Below, one piece after another: positions 1 through 8,619 of a stretch of DNA of 64,000 nt. The position numbers and the translations under genes are program-made. This DNA comes from UBA11865 sp963749825. Its GTDB lineage: Bacteria; Chloroflexota; Anaerolineae; Promineifilales; Promineifilaceae. The stretch's first letter is position 1. Each line of letters opens with the position of its first letter. The DNA lies in contig CAVVOI010000012.1 in assembly GCA_963749825.1 (NCBI GenBank), positions 1,488,001 to 1,552,000 of the forward strand. Reading direction: 5' to 3'. The notes under the pieces are model-generated. The model saw nothing but the letters and a program-made list of their open reading frames with translations. It was not told where the DNA came from and searched no databases.

Positions 1-1662
1 ATCGTACCAGTCATTCACCCACTCCATCACGTTACCAGCCATATCAAAGACGCCAATCGTGGAGCTGCCACCTGGATAAGAGCCTACAGGCGCTGTATCT
101 CGGTGTCCATCGTCAAAATCAGGGTTCATATACTCTCTGGAGCAATTGGCGTCACAGAAATTCAACAATGAACCATCAAAGATGTCACCCCAGGGATAGG
201 TATATTTAATACCCATTGCCGGATCATAACCGGCCGCCCGTTCCCACTCGGCCTCGGTTGGCAAACGACCACCTCGCCATTTGCAGTAATCACGGGAATC
301 AAACCAATTCACGAAAATCACCGGAAAATCGTCAAAAGCAGGATCACTATAATACGAGGGATGATAGGTCGCCCCGGATCTACTGGGTCGATTGCAGGCG
401 CCATCCTCTACGCATAAAGCATAACCCCCGTTGGTTACTTCATGCTCATCAATGAAATACGGATCCAAACGTACGATGTGGGATGGTGCCTCGTCTGATT
501 CAGATTCATCTTGACCCATGCGGAAGACGCCTCCAGGCATATAGATCATCCTGGCCGAGGTCTTTTCATCGATTATTGGCGCTGGGGTCGGTATCGGAGT
601 CGCCGTAGATATCGGCGTCGGAGTCACGGTCGTTATGGCAGTCAGGGCGGCAACTATCTGAGAACGCAAAGTCGCCGTTGCTGCGATTTGACCTTCCTGG
701 GCTTGAGGGGTTTGACTAGCCAGGCCAACCCCAACCAATACGCCTATTGCCAGCACAAGCACAGCTGCCAAAGCGATAATGGTTCGCTGTTCGATCTGGC
801 GTCTTCTTTTCACGGGTAACCGTGGCGGGGGAGCCGGAGGTACATCACTCGTTGTTCGCCTTGGTTGATCGCTCTGGCTAGATAACCGGCCAATGGGCCG
901 TTCTAATGCGGAAGAAAACTCGGCGGCCGATTCGTAGCGCACATCGGTCCGCAAATCCATAGCCCGGTTAGCAACAACAGACAAATAAGGCTCGATGTCG
1001 GGATTAACTTCGCGGGCTGGGATCAAATCTTGCAGACCACTTTCCCGGTGCAAAGCATCAGGGGGCACTGCCCCGGTCAAAAGAGTATAAAGGGTGGCGC
1101 CCAAACTATAAATATCGCTGGCAATGGTAACATTTCCCTGGGTCTGTTGTTCGGGAGCCGAATAACCACTGGCTCCCGGGCTCACGCCCAATCCGGGCAA
1201 TCCGGTATCGACCAAAAACACCTGGCCTTCAGGCGTGATGCGGATATTAACCGGCTTGATATTCAAGTGGAGCCGGTTTTTATCATGCATATAAACCAGC
1301 GGTATACAAACGGCTTGTAACCAATCGACTATCAGATCAGATGGCAAGGAACCATACTGCTTCAATAAAGATTGTGTATCAACACCGTCAACGTAGTCGG
1401 TGATCAGATATTGACCGGTATCTTCCAGGCAAAAGTGATCATGAACGACCGGCAATTGCGGGTGCTTTAAGCCGCTCAACTGAGAAGCTTCAGCCCGAAA
1501 TCTCCTTTGTATGTCGAGCGATGAATCCAGATATTCCTTGATGGCTACATCTCGCTGGCCGGCGAGATCCCAGGCGCGATAAACTGCCCCATAGGGACCT
1601 TGGCCAAGTAGGTTGGCGATTCGGTAGCGTTTATTGAGTATTTCCCCAGGTAGCAAAGGCAT
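1..1662 (-). CDS. Kinase-like domain fused to formylglycine-generating-enzyme (SUMF1) domain, C-terminus beyond window
   Basis: The reading frame is open for 554 codons from the ATG at 1662 and runs off the left edge. Residues 1 to about 265 are a Ser/Thr-kinase fold: glycine loop GQGPYG (20-25), VAIK lysine K42 and an APE-like SAPEQ. The catalytic loop reads HLNIKPVN (132-139), with Asn where the catalytic Asp of HRD should be, and the DFG motif reads DTG (152-154). A basic stretch and one membrane segment follow (about 293-314), then a Thr/Pro linker, then an FGE-sulfatase domain from about residue 365 containing GRLPTEAEWERAAG and DMAGNVMEWVNDWY. The kinase domain is therefore probably cytoplasmic and the FGE domain outside. 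The ATG lies 2 nt after the stop of the upstream Nudix gene, so the two are probably cotranscribed. FGE-fold domains on such kinases are often binding or substrate modules rather than true FGEs. Kinase activity is doubtful. Confidence 0.9.
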   Translation of the reverse strand, partial: MPLLPGEILNKRYRIANLLGQGPYGAVYRAWDLAGQRDVAIKEYLDSSLDIQRRFRAEASQLSGLKHPQLPVVHDHFCLEDTGQYLITDYVDGVDTQSLLKQYGSLPSDLIVDWLQAVCIPLVYMHDKNRLHLNIKPVNIRITPEGQVFLVDTGLPGLGVSPGASGYSAPEQQTQGNVTIASDIYSLGATLYTLLTGAVPPDALHRESGLQDLIPAREVNPDIEPYLSVVANRAMDLRTDVRYESAAEFSSALERPIGRLSSQSDQPRRTTSDVPPAPPPRLPVKRRRQIEQRTIIALAAVLVLAIGVLVGVGLASQTPQAQEGQIAATATLRSQIVAALTAITTVTPTPISTATPIPTPAPIIDEKTSARMIYMPGGVFRMGQDESESDEAPSHIVRLDPYFIDEHEVTNGGYALCVEDGACNRPSRSGATYHPSYYSDPAFDDFPVIFVNWFDSRDYCKWRGGRLPTEAEWERAAGYDPAMGIKYTYPWGDIFDGSLLNFCDANCSREYMNPDFDDGHRDTAPVGSYPGGSSTIGVFDMAGNVMEWVNDWYD

Positions 1663-1664
1663 CG

Positions 1665-2264
1665 TTAACTGATTTTCTCAAAACCGACGAGTTCCATCGA
1701 CCGGCCCGATTGTTCACCACTTGGACCAGTTACCATCTCAGCTTCATGATGAGCCAGGGGATCGGGTCCGATAAAGCGCCGGAGCATGATGAAATCACTT
1801 GGTATGATGGCTTTGGCGTGGTGCAGCTCTTCGATCTCCTCGAAGTTGAACCAAGTCACAGCTCCCTCATCCTGTTCGCGAGCAACGCCGTTGGGCGCTG
1901 CCAGCTGGCAGACAAATATCAGAAAATGGGCGGCTTCTCCATCGTCGTTTAAAGCCGGGACAAGTCGCTCGCTAACCACGCCTTTGATGGTCATAAATTC
2001 GGCATCTAACCCGGTCTCTTCCTTGACTTCACGCAAGGCGGCCGAAACTAGGGTTTCGCCAAAATCCCACCCACCGCCAACGAGGGCCCAGCGATCGCGA
2101 TATGGTGCGTTCTTGCGCCGGATGAGCAAGTAGCATCGTTCTGATTTATCGCTATCAGAGTTGGGGATATCCCGCCAGATGATAGATACAACCACTGGCA
2201 TTGGAGATGTTTGCTGGCGCCAACGCTTTTGGAGAGGAAAGGAAGAAAGATCGTCGAAGTCCAT
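1665..2264 (-). CDS. Nudix hydrolase
   Basis: This is a pyrophosphohydrolase of the Nudix superfamily, about 199 residues. The complete Nudix box (G-x5-E-x7-REVKEETGL, near residues 63-85) carries the metal-binding glutamates, preceded by a beta-strand region typical of ADP-ribose or NTP pyrophosphatases. The ATG at 2264 is preferred over the in-frame GTG next to it. The C-terminal 25 residues look disordered. It lies directly upstream of the FGE/kinase-like gene (2 nt gap) and is divergent from the methyltransferase at 2359, so the 90-bp interval should hold promoters for both. The substrate cannot be told from sequence. Confidence 0.85.
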   Translation of the reverse strand: MDFDDLSSFPLQKRWRQQTSPMPVVVSIIWRDIPNSDSDKSERCYLLIRRKNAPYRDRWALVGGGWDFGETLVSAALREVKEETGLDAEFMTIKGVVSERLVPALNDDGEAAHFLIFVCQLAAPNGVAREQDEGAVTWFNFEEIEELHHAKAIIPSDFIMLRRFIGPDPLAHHEAEMVTGPSGEQSGRSMELVGFEKIS

Positions 2265-2358
2265 CACCTGATCACGCTCGATTTTACCATCACTGTTTCC
2301 AGTTTAGCTCGGATTGTAGCCCGTTTCCAGATAGTTTACCTGATCCTCATTCGTTATA

Positions 2359-3240
2359 ATGGTCAACATGGACGAAGCGAGAAAGAAATTATCGGCCGCT
2401 CTATGGCGCATCTACCGGCGACCCGACAAACCAATCCCCTGGACAGAAGGAGGAAATTTGCCATGGGATGATGCTTCTTTTTCAGAACGTATGTTGCGCG
2501 AGCATTTGGATAATTCTCATAGCGCCGCTTCAAGAAAAAAGGCCGATCGTGATTTACAGATCGAGTGGATCTGGAAAGAACTCGATTTAAGCCCGGATTC
2601 CCAGGTTCTGGACGTAACCTGCGGGCCAGGTTTATATTCGGTTGAGCTTGCCAGCCGGGGATGCCACGTTACGGGCGTCGACTTCGGACCCGCGGCCGTA
2701 TCATATGCCAGGGATCTGGCCGAAAGGCGCAGACTAACGGATCAGTGTCAGTTCATCGAATTGGATGTCCGCCAGATGGATTTCTCCAGAAAAAATTTTG
2801 ATGCCGCGCTATTTATTTATGGACAATTGTCCGTTTTCACACCTGGCGAAGCGGCGCATTTGCTAAACACGATCGCCCATTCACTGCGACCGGGCGGTAA
2901 ACTGGTCGTTGAGTTACTCGATCAGCAATTGATCGATAAAGACGACAGTAACTGGTGGTACACGGACGACAAAGGACTCTGGGGCGACAAGCCCTATTTG
3001 CACCTTGGCGAACGTTTTTGGCTTGAGGAAGAAGCGACTTCAATCGAGAGATTTTGCATTTTGCATTTGGATAGTGGGGAGCTAGATCAAATTACTTTAT
3101 GCGACCAAAGTTATGCCGAATCGACGATGGTAAGAATGATGGAAAAAGCGGGATTTAGCTCTGTCGATGTTTATCCAGCCTGGGGAGGTTTGCCATTGAA
3201 TAATGTAGAGAAGTGGATTGTCTTCGTGGCCACTCGATAA
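2359..3240 (+). CDS. Class I SAM-dependent methyltransferase
   Basis: The 293-residue protein has a Rossmann methyltransferase core. Motif I reads VLDVTCGPGLYSVEL, followed by an acidic VTGVDFG strand-2 end, and a later LRPGGKLVVELLD corresponds to post-motif III. This is the Methyltransf_25/11 type acting on a small molecule. The start could be the ATG at 2359 or the ATG nine bases later (MDEARKK); a TATAAT-like hexamer overlaps the first, so the second or a leaderless transcript is possible. The gene is monocistronic and faces the minus-strand YihY gene. The substrate is unknown. Confidence 0.85.
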   Translation: MVNMDEARKKLSAALWRIYRRPDKPIPWTEGGNLPWDDASFSERMLREHLDNSHSAASRKKADRDLQIEWIWKELDLSPDSQVLDVTCGPGLYSVELASRGCHVTGVDFGPAAVSYARDLAERRRLTDQCQFIELDVRQMDFSRKNFDAALFIYGQLSVFTPGEAAHLLNTIAHSLRPGGKLVVELLDQQLIDKDDSNWWYTDDKGLWGDKPYLHLGERFWLEEEATSIERFCILHLDSGELDQITLCDQSYAESTMVRMMEKAGFSSVDVYPAWGGLPLNNVEKWIVFVATR

Positions 3241-3280
3241 GGAAACAACCTATCAAAGTCTCGCGTTCTAATTGCTCCGG

Positions 3281-4249
3281 CTAGTCAATGCTTGCAACTA
3301 CCGGGTCGGCTTCTTCAGCGTCTTCTGCAGTATTCGGATCATTGTTAATGTAGCCAGCCGGCCGGATCTGTGAGCCGTACCGGGTCGCGTACAAATAGGT
3401 GAATTCCGCGCCAAATAAAAAGATTTGGGCCGAGTAGTAAAACCACAACAATAAAACAACCAGAGAACCAGCAATACCAAGCAGCGTACTGCTGTAAAAA
3501 GTAAAATAGATACTTAGGATGAACATGCCGAGGCCGAACATTATAGCTGTGAAGGCGGCGCCAACGAATACATCGCGCCATTTGATATCAACATCCGGCA
3601 AAATCTTATAAAATGCACTGAAAAGCAAGGTCATCACGACAAAGAGAATAAAGAACTGGGCAATCTGAAAAACACGAAAATCATTAAAGTCTTCCAGGGC
3701 GTCGGGCACCAAATGACCTATGATGGGCAGCAAAATTGAAAATGCCGTGATCAATAATATATAGAGTACAAAGGCCAATCCAAGCACGAAGACTATCGCG
3801 AAAGAGACGGCATATCGCCTGACCGTCACCCAGAACCCTCCCTCAACAATCGGTTTCAAACCCCAAATCGTATTCAACGCTTCGTGGAGATACTTAAATA
3901 TGCTCGTAGCCCCCCACAGAACGATTCCGATACCAATCACCGACACAAGGGGCAGTGACTCATTAAATGAGCTAGTAGCATTCGTATCTTCGACCATTTG
4001 CTGGATAAGTTCTGCTATTTCCGGACTGAAGAGCCCAGGCAAGGCCCCTTGGACGTTCACCTCACCAACAATTTCTCCCAAGAACCGATCCATGAGGGCG
4101 CCAACAAATCCAGTCATGAAGGCGAGGATCGGAGCTAAAGAAAACAAGCCATAGTAGGCCAGAGCGGCCGCCATGCGAATGGCTCGATCATCCATCCACT
4201 TCTTGTAGGTATCGACAAAGAACAGGATGATTCCTTTAACCTTATTCAT
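3281..4249 (-). CDS. YihY/BrkB family membrane protein
   Basis: This integral membrane protein (about 322 residues) belongs to the YihY/virulence-factor-BrkB family, once misnamed ribonuclease BN. The family signature MAAALAYYGLFSLAPIL is near residue 25, and the protein has about six hydrophobic segments followed by a short acidic cytoplasmic tail. The ATG at 4249 is chosen because a longer frame would start inside the neighbouring gene and the family begins near this MNKVKGII segment. It is downstream of the PLP enzyme gene (52 nt). The function of the family is not established. Confidence 0.88.
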   Translation of the reverse strand: MNKVKGIILFFVDTYKKWMDDRAIRMAAALAYYGLFSLAPILAFMTGFVGALMDRFLGEIVGEVNVQGALPGLFSPEIAELIQQMVEDTNATSSFNESLPLVSVIGIGIVLWGATSIFKYLHEALNTIWGLKPIVEGGFWVTVRRYAVSFAIVFVLGLAFVLYILLITAFSILLPIIGHLVPDALEDFNDFRVFQIAQFFILFVVMTLLFSAFYKILPDVDIKWRDVFVGAAFTAIMFGLGMFILSIYFTFYSSTLLGIAGSLVVLLLWFYYSAQIFLFGAEFTYLYATRYGSQIRPAGYINNDPNTAEDAEEADPVVASID

Positions 4250-4301
4250 GGTGGGCCAAGTATAACATAATCGCTTGTGGGTTCCCTGGTTAGTAGACAG
4301 C

Positions 4302-5483
4302 TTACTGAACAGAAGCAACTTTGTGCAGCGCTCTTGCCAGATCGTTGATGAGGTCGGCTGCGCTCTCTATACCGACCGACAATCGAACCAGGCCAGGATC
4401 GATGGCCAGAGGAGAATCGGCCACAGAGGCGTGGGTCATAGGCGCCGGCAGCTCGATCAGGGATTCCACACCCCCGAGTGACTCGGCCAATGTAAACAGT
4501 TGCGTCTCCCGGGCAACGATGCGGGCGGCCGTTTCACCCCCAAATAATGTAAAAGAAAGCATACCGCCTGGTTTTTTCATTTGTCTATTAGCCAGATCAT
4601 GTTGGGGATGATCGGCTAACCCGGGATAAATAACTTGAGCCACGGCCGGATGATCAGCCAAAAAGTGGGCTACTTCGCCGGCATTGCGACAATGAGCAGC
4701 CATGCGTAAGGCCAGGGTTTTAATGCCCCGCAAAGTCAAAAAACAATCCATGGGACCGGGAACGGCGCCGATGGCATTCTGTAAGAATTTTAGCTCTTCA
4801 TAGAGTGCCGGATCGTTCAGGATAATCATCCCACCGACAACGTCCGAATGGCCGGCAATGTACTTGGTTGTACTATGGACGACAAAATCTGCGCCTAGTT
4901 GAAGCGGCTGCTGGAGAGCCGGTGAAGCAAATGTATTATCGACTCCGAGCCAGGCTCCCGTTTCGCGGGCGAGAGAAGCTATAGAAGCGATATCGACAAT
5001 CCCCAACATGGGATTTGTCGGCGTCTCTAGCCAAATTAGCCTGGTGTTCGGCCGGATAGCCTCGACCAGGGCCTCGTCATCGGTCACATCGATAAAGCTA
5101 AACTCAAGGCCATATTGAGCCAGTATTTTATCGAAGAGACGGTATGTGCCGCCGTAAACGTCATTGCCAGAAATGATGTGTTCACCCGGTTTGACCAGCC
5201 GCAGAAGTGTATCAATAGCAGCCATGCCCGAAGAAAAAGCCAGGGCATGCTGCCCACCTTCCAAAATGGCCATCGCTTTTTGCAGGGCTGTTCTAGTCGG
5301 ATTATCTGTCCGGGAATATTCATAGCCTTTATGCCGGCCGACATCTTCTTGGGCATAAGTCGACGTCTGGTAAATTGGCGTCATCACGGCTCCCGACAGA
5401 GGATCTGGTTCGATGCCAGCATGAACGGTTAGCGTTTCGAAGTCAAGCGACTGTATTTTTTGATTTTTCGACATAACACTCAT
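4302..5483 (-). CDS. Cys/Met metabolism PLP-dependent enzyme (cystathionine gamma-synthase/lyase family)
   Basis: This is a fold-type I PLP enzyme of the trans-sulfuration family, about 393 residues, which is the usual length. It has the family signature around EYSRTDNPTR, the SSGMAAI phosphate-binding loop, DNTFASP, and the PLP lysine in HSTTKYIAGHSD. It would make or cleave cystathionine, or act as methionine gamma-lyase; these cannot be separated by eye. Two in-frame ATGs (5483 and 5474) are possible starts, neither with a strong Shine-Dalgarno sequence. A terminator for the preceding minus-strand gene lies immediately upstream, so it probably has its own promoter. Confidence 0.93.
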   Translation of the reverse strand: MSVMSKNQKIQSLDFETLTVHAGIEPDPLSGAVMTPIYQTSTYAQEDVGRHKGYEYSRTDNPTRTALQKAMAILEGGQHALAFSSGMAAIDTLLRLVKPGEHIISGNDVYGGTYRLFDKILAQYGLEFSFIDVTDDEALVEAIRPNTRLIWLETPTNPMLGIVDIASIASLARETGAWLGVDNTFASPALQQPLQLGADFVVHSTTKYIAGHSDVVGGMIILNDPALYEELKFLQNAIGAVPGPMDCFLTLRGIKTLALRMAAHCRNAGEVAHFLADHPAVAQVIYPGLADHPQHDLANRQMKKPGGMLSFTLFGGETAARIVARETQLFTLAESLGGVESLIELPAPMTHASVADSPLAIDPGLVRLSVGIESAADLINDLARALHKVASVQ

Positions 5484-5490
5484 TCTCAAA

Positions 5491-5524
5491 AACAAAAAAC
5501 AGCCTGTTCCAGGGGAACAGGCTG
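5491..5524 (-). terminator. Rho-independent terminator of the DUF5684 gene
   Basis: An 11-bp perfect stem (CAGCCTGTTCC / GGAACAGGCTG, 5500-5524) with a 3-nt loop is followed, reading on the minus strand, by a T-rich run at 5499-5492. It lies 30 nt beyond the stop of the 5555-5971 gene and just before the PLP-enzyme start, so it insulates the two. Confidence 0.8.
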
Positions 5525-5554
5525 CAATTCCTATTTATCTAACATGCTAAAGCT

Positions 5555-5971
5555 TTATGTTTTGTTCGCAGGTCCATAATATTGGGCCTCGCCAAAACCC
5601 AGGATGACGACGAAAAACCAGGGCAAAATGATGAGCCCGAGGGCATACCAGCCACTTTTGTCAAAGGACTTCGACAAATCTAAGGCGATGAGGATCCAGA
5701 CAATGATATTCACAAAGGGGATGAAGAATAGGATGATCCACCAACCGGGCCGTCCAACAATCTCCAGCAACACCCAGAGATTGTATATTGGGATGATCGC
5801 TTTCCAACCCGCCTCGCCCGCTTTGGTAAATATCTGCCACAAACCTGCGACGTAGGCGATGAATAACAACAATCCTATGCACGAAAAAGTGAGACTAAAA
5901 ATCGTTCCAAAAAAACCGCCCCCATCTCGCTGTAAGAATTCAAATGCCAGGCTGAAAAAGAAACTCAACAT
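5555..5971 (-). CDS. DUF5684-type small membrane protein
   Basis: The 138-residue protein has four hydrophobic segments and the conserved block AGWKAIIPIYNLWVLLEIVGRPGWW, cited here only as a landmark near residues 54-78, which is characteristic of DUF5684 (often labelled 'signal peptidase I-like'). FDKSGWYALGLIILPWFF follows. The ATG at 5971 is preferred because an AGGAGG Shine-Dalgarno sits 6 nt upstream. A strong terminator follows. The function is unknown. Confidence 0.8.
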   Translation of the reverse strand: MLSFFFSLAFEFLQRDGGGFFGTIFSLTFSCIGLLLFIAYVAGLWQIFTKAGEAGWKAIIPIYNLWVLLEIVGRPGWWIILFFIPFVNIIVWILIALDLSKSFDKSGWYALGLIILPWFFVVILGFGEAQYYGPANKT

Positions 5972-6472
5972 GCATACCCTCCTCAATCAGGTTTTCTGTG
6001 TACAACAACACAATAACTAGGAAAAACAACTTGGCAAAGTCGATGCAACTCACAGTGTAGCTGAGGCCAATGAAAATGCCAAAAAGGGGCGAATTTTTTC
6101 AAGAATGGATAAGAGCAGATCCTGTCGCTCGCGCCGACTATGTGCCTATTTCGTGCAATTTTAAGCAGATAGTGTGTGGCAAATAAGCTGTGACCAACAG
6201 ACCGGTGCGCCTGCCGATGAGAATCAATTTGGCGAAAAAGCACGCCGAGACAATCAAGGTGATGGGTCGAAAGAGGATGTCAACAGCTAGAAAAATGAGT
6301 TTCGCGATTGGCTTTGGATTGGACTTACAGGGTTCCTTCGGCCAAGGCCTGGTGGCTGACATTTGTTAGCAACGGTGCTAACTCCGCCTTTGATACAATC
6401 CTCTGTCGTCACAACAAATATTTTTCACAAATTATTGGAAGAAAGTTTACGGTTGGGCATGACATTCGTCAC
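5972..6472. other. Intergenic region without a recognisable gene
   Basis: Short overlapping frames on the minus strand show no family features, and I consider them chance. The right-hand end leads into the promoter and operator of the export locus. Nothing else is recognised. Confidence 0.5.
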
Positions 6473-6501
6473 TTGACCGCCAAATTCACTGTTGATATCA
6501 T
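6473..6501 (+). promoter_or_regulatory. Sigma-70-like promoter of the FtsX/HlyD export locus
   Basis: TTGACC at 6473-6478 and TATCAT at 6496-6501 are separated by 17 bp. The inverted-repeat operator begins 7 bp after the -10 hexamer, where a bound repressor would cover the transcription start. Confidence 0.55.
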
Positions 6502-6507
6502 TCATCG

Positions 6508-6524
6508 ACCGACGGTTGGTCGGT
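6508..6524. promoter_or_regulatory. Putative TetR-family operator
   Basis: This is a perfect inverted repeat, ACCGAC-N5-GTCGGT, placed at the predicted transcription start and directly before the AAGGAG ribosome binding site. The size and half-site style fit TetR/AcrR operators, and a TetR-family gene lies one gene downstream (7927). That the two interact is inference. Confidence 0.55.
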
Positions 6525-6569
6525 AAGGAGATGCGAGAAAATGTCGCATCAGTACTGGGAATGATTGGC

Positions 6570-7802
6570 ATGATCAAATTCGTTAAAATGGCCTGGCGTA
6601 ATATCTGGCGTAACACGCGCCGTACGGCCATTGCCACCATTGCCATTGTTCTGGCTTTGGTCCTCATCATCATCTGGGACGGATTTCTTCAGGGATTCGA
6701 TCAAGCCGTACACGGTAATTCCGTGCGCTTGTACGGTGGCAATATCCAAGTCCACGCCCTCGGTTTTCGGGATAAAGCCAGACGCCTTCCCCTTATTCCC
6801 TTAGATGATGCTGACGAAGTAGTTCAAGCCATTCAAGGCACCCCGGAAGTAGTGGCGGTCGCAAAGCGGATCAACACCGGCGGCTTGATCAGCAGCCCGG
6901 AAGGCAGCTATCCGGTGATGATCAGCGGTATTGAACCGGAAATTGAAGCGCCAATTAACCTCATGGCCGAAAACATCGGCCAGGGCCGATTTCTGACGCT
7001 CGAGGATAGCGACGGCATTGTCATCGGCCAGGCTCTGGCAGAATTACTAGATGTCACCATCGGCGATCGGGTCACTCTCCTGGGGCGCCGCATGGATGAA
7101 TCGATGCGCCATTCAACGATGACCGTCGTAGGCATCTACGATCTAGGCACGAAAGAAGCCGAAAAAATAACGGTGCTAATCACCCTGCCCGCGGCGCAAA
7201 CATTGTACAATCTACGGGACCAGGAAACCGAGGTAGCCATTTCGTTGCAAGCTGTCGGGCAGGAGAATTTGTTAATCCCTGCTCTACAAGCCGATTTGCC
7301 CAATTATGAGGTCGATTCATGGGTTACGTTGAGGCCAGAGATTGAGGAAGTAATGGCTCTCGAGGATGCATTCTTAGGCATATTTGGTTTGATCGTTTTG
7401 CTCATCGCCAGTATCGGCATTCTCAACCTGATGCTGATGGCGGTCTTTGAACGTACTCGCGAGATGGGTGTCTTACAAGCGCTGGGCATGAAAGGCCGGC
7501 AATTGATGGGACTATTTGTGATGGAAGGGATGATGGTCGGCGCGGTTGGGGCAGTGGTCGGCTGCATTCTAGGCTGGCTATCGATCTTGCTCCTCGCCCA
7601 GGTCGGTATTGATTTGAGCAGCTATGGTGAGGGATATGGCGAGTTTACAGCCTTGATGGGCGATCGAATTTATCCCAGCGTTAACTTAGGCTCCATCATC
7701 GGTTATGGCATAGGCGTTGTTCTTATCGCCGGACTGGCCTCCGTGATGCCTGCCCGGCAGGCATCACGAAATGAACCGGCCGAGGCTCTACATCATGTCT
7801 AA
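6570..7802 (+). CDS. FtsX/MacB-type ABC transporter permease (copy 1)
   Basis: The 410-residue permease has an N-terminal membrane helix, a large extracytoplasmic MacB-like periplasmic core domain (about residues 40-260) and three C-terminal membrane helices with the FtsX-domain signature FERTREMGVLQALGMKGRQ. The start at 6570 (MIKFVKMAWRNIW) is set by alignment with the paralogue at 8620 (MFKYSKMAWRNIW). In-frame ATGs at 6531 and 6561 also exist. A tiny ORF (6541-6564) with the better-spaced AAGGAG overlaps the 6561 ATG, so starting by reinitiation at 6561 is possible. It is the first gene of the export locus and would pair with the ATPase at 14277. Confidence 0.92.
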   Translation: MIKFVKMAWRNIWRNTRRTAIATIAIVLALVLIIIWDGFLQGFDQAVHGNSVRLYGGNIQVHALGFRDKARRLPLIPLDDADEVVQAIQGTPEVVAVAKRINTGGLISSPEGSYPVMISGIEPEIEAPINLMAENIGQGRFLTLEDSDGIVIGQALAELLDVTIGDRVTLLGRRMDESMRHSTMTVVGIYDLGTKEAEKITVLITLPAAQTLYNLRDQETEVAISLQAVGQENLLIPALQADLPNYEVDSWVTLRPEIEEVMALEDAFLGIFGLIVLLIASIGILNLMLMAVFERTREMGVLQALGMKGRQLMGLFVMEGMMVGAVGAVVGCILGWLSILLLAQVGIDLSSYGEGYGEFTALMGDRIYPSVNLGSIIGYGIGVVLIAGLASVMPARQASRNEPAEALHHV

Positions 7803-7863
7803 TGGGATGGTCGTATTCACATTGGGGGCCAGAGAATCCAAGCTTACTGATTCAAGACGCTCC

Positions 7864-7889
7864 TTTGAGTCACACATTTGAGTCACACA
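7864..7889. repeat. Perfect 13-bp tandem direct repeat upstream of tetR
   Basis: TTTGAGTCACACA occurs twice head to tail, ending 37 bp before the TetR-family start codon. It may be a regulatory site for the downstream genes or a local slippage duplication. Confidence 0.5.
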
Positions 7890-7926
7890 CTTATCAGGCA
7901 GGAGAAGTCGGTCACCAGGAAAAAGC

Positions 7927-8607
7927 ATGAACCGAATCGTCAAAGATGCAGAAGTCAGGCGTACGGAAATCTTAGATACAGCCCAATACCTTTACTACAG
8001 CAAAGGGTATGAGCGAACTTCCGTTCAGGACATCATCGACAAAGTCGGCATCGCCAAGGGCACCTTTTATCATTACTTTCGTTCTAAACAGGATCTGCTG
8101 GATGCCTTAGTCGATCGCATTGCGGATCAAACGGTACGGAACCTGGTACCGATGATCGACGATGACAAGCTCAGTGCAGTCGAGAAATTCAACCGTTTGA
8201 TCTCCGACAGCGTTGAAATGAAGTTTGAGAATCAAGATGTCCTCAGGACATTTATGCAGGTTTATTACCAAGAGGATAATGCCCTCATGCGTGAAAGAGT
8301 GCAGCTGGAATCTATCCGGCGGGTGGCTCCATTGCTGGCCCAAATCATCCATCAAGGCGTGGCCGAGGGTGCTTTTGTGGTTACATATCCCGATATTTGC
8401 GCTGAGATCGTCTTACAGGCAATCGGGAATATGTCGCGCACTGTAATCGAACTATTTCTAACATCTGATCATGATTTGCCTGCCGTTGAAACTGTGCAAA
8501 ACATCATCAACGCCCATGAAGAGACCATCACGCGCGTGCTGGACGTACCGGTGGGCTCCATCAAAGTTGCTGACGTCGATTTATACGGGCGATGGCTTGA
8601 AGCTTAA
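7927..8607 (+). CDS. TetR/AcrR family transcriptional regulator
   Basis: The 226-residue protein begins with the TetR DNA-binding domain (about residues 12-58), including YERTSVQDIIDKVGIAKGTF and the YHYFRSKQDLLDAL end of the HTH. A helical ligand-binding C-terminal domain follows. It sits between two paralogous permease genes, 12 nt upstream of the second, so it probably controls the export locus and may sense the exported compound. The candidate operator is at 6508-6524. The ligand is unknown. Confidence 0.9.
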   Translation: MNRIVKDAEVRRTEILDTAQYLYYSKGYERTSVQDIIDKVGIAKGTFYHYFRSKQDLLDALVDRIADQTVRNLVPMIDDDKLSAVEKFNRLISDSVEMKFENQDVLRTFMQVYYQEDNALMRERVQLESIRRVAPLLAQIIHQGVAEGAFVVTYPDICAEIVLQAIGNMSRTVIELFLTSDHDLPAVETVQNIINAHEETITRVLDVPVGSIKVADVDLYGRWLEA

Positions 8608-8619
8608 GGAGGTCAATAA

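Noticed and set aside
3900..4154. Plus-strand frame inside the YihY gene
   Set aside because: It is antisense to a conserved membrane protein and has no independent support.
5983..6362. Two overlapping minus-strand frames upstream of the first permease
   Set aside because: Composition is not gene-like, there is no ribosome site, and the region directly precedes a good plus-strand promoter.
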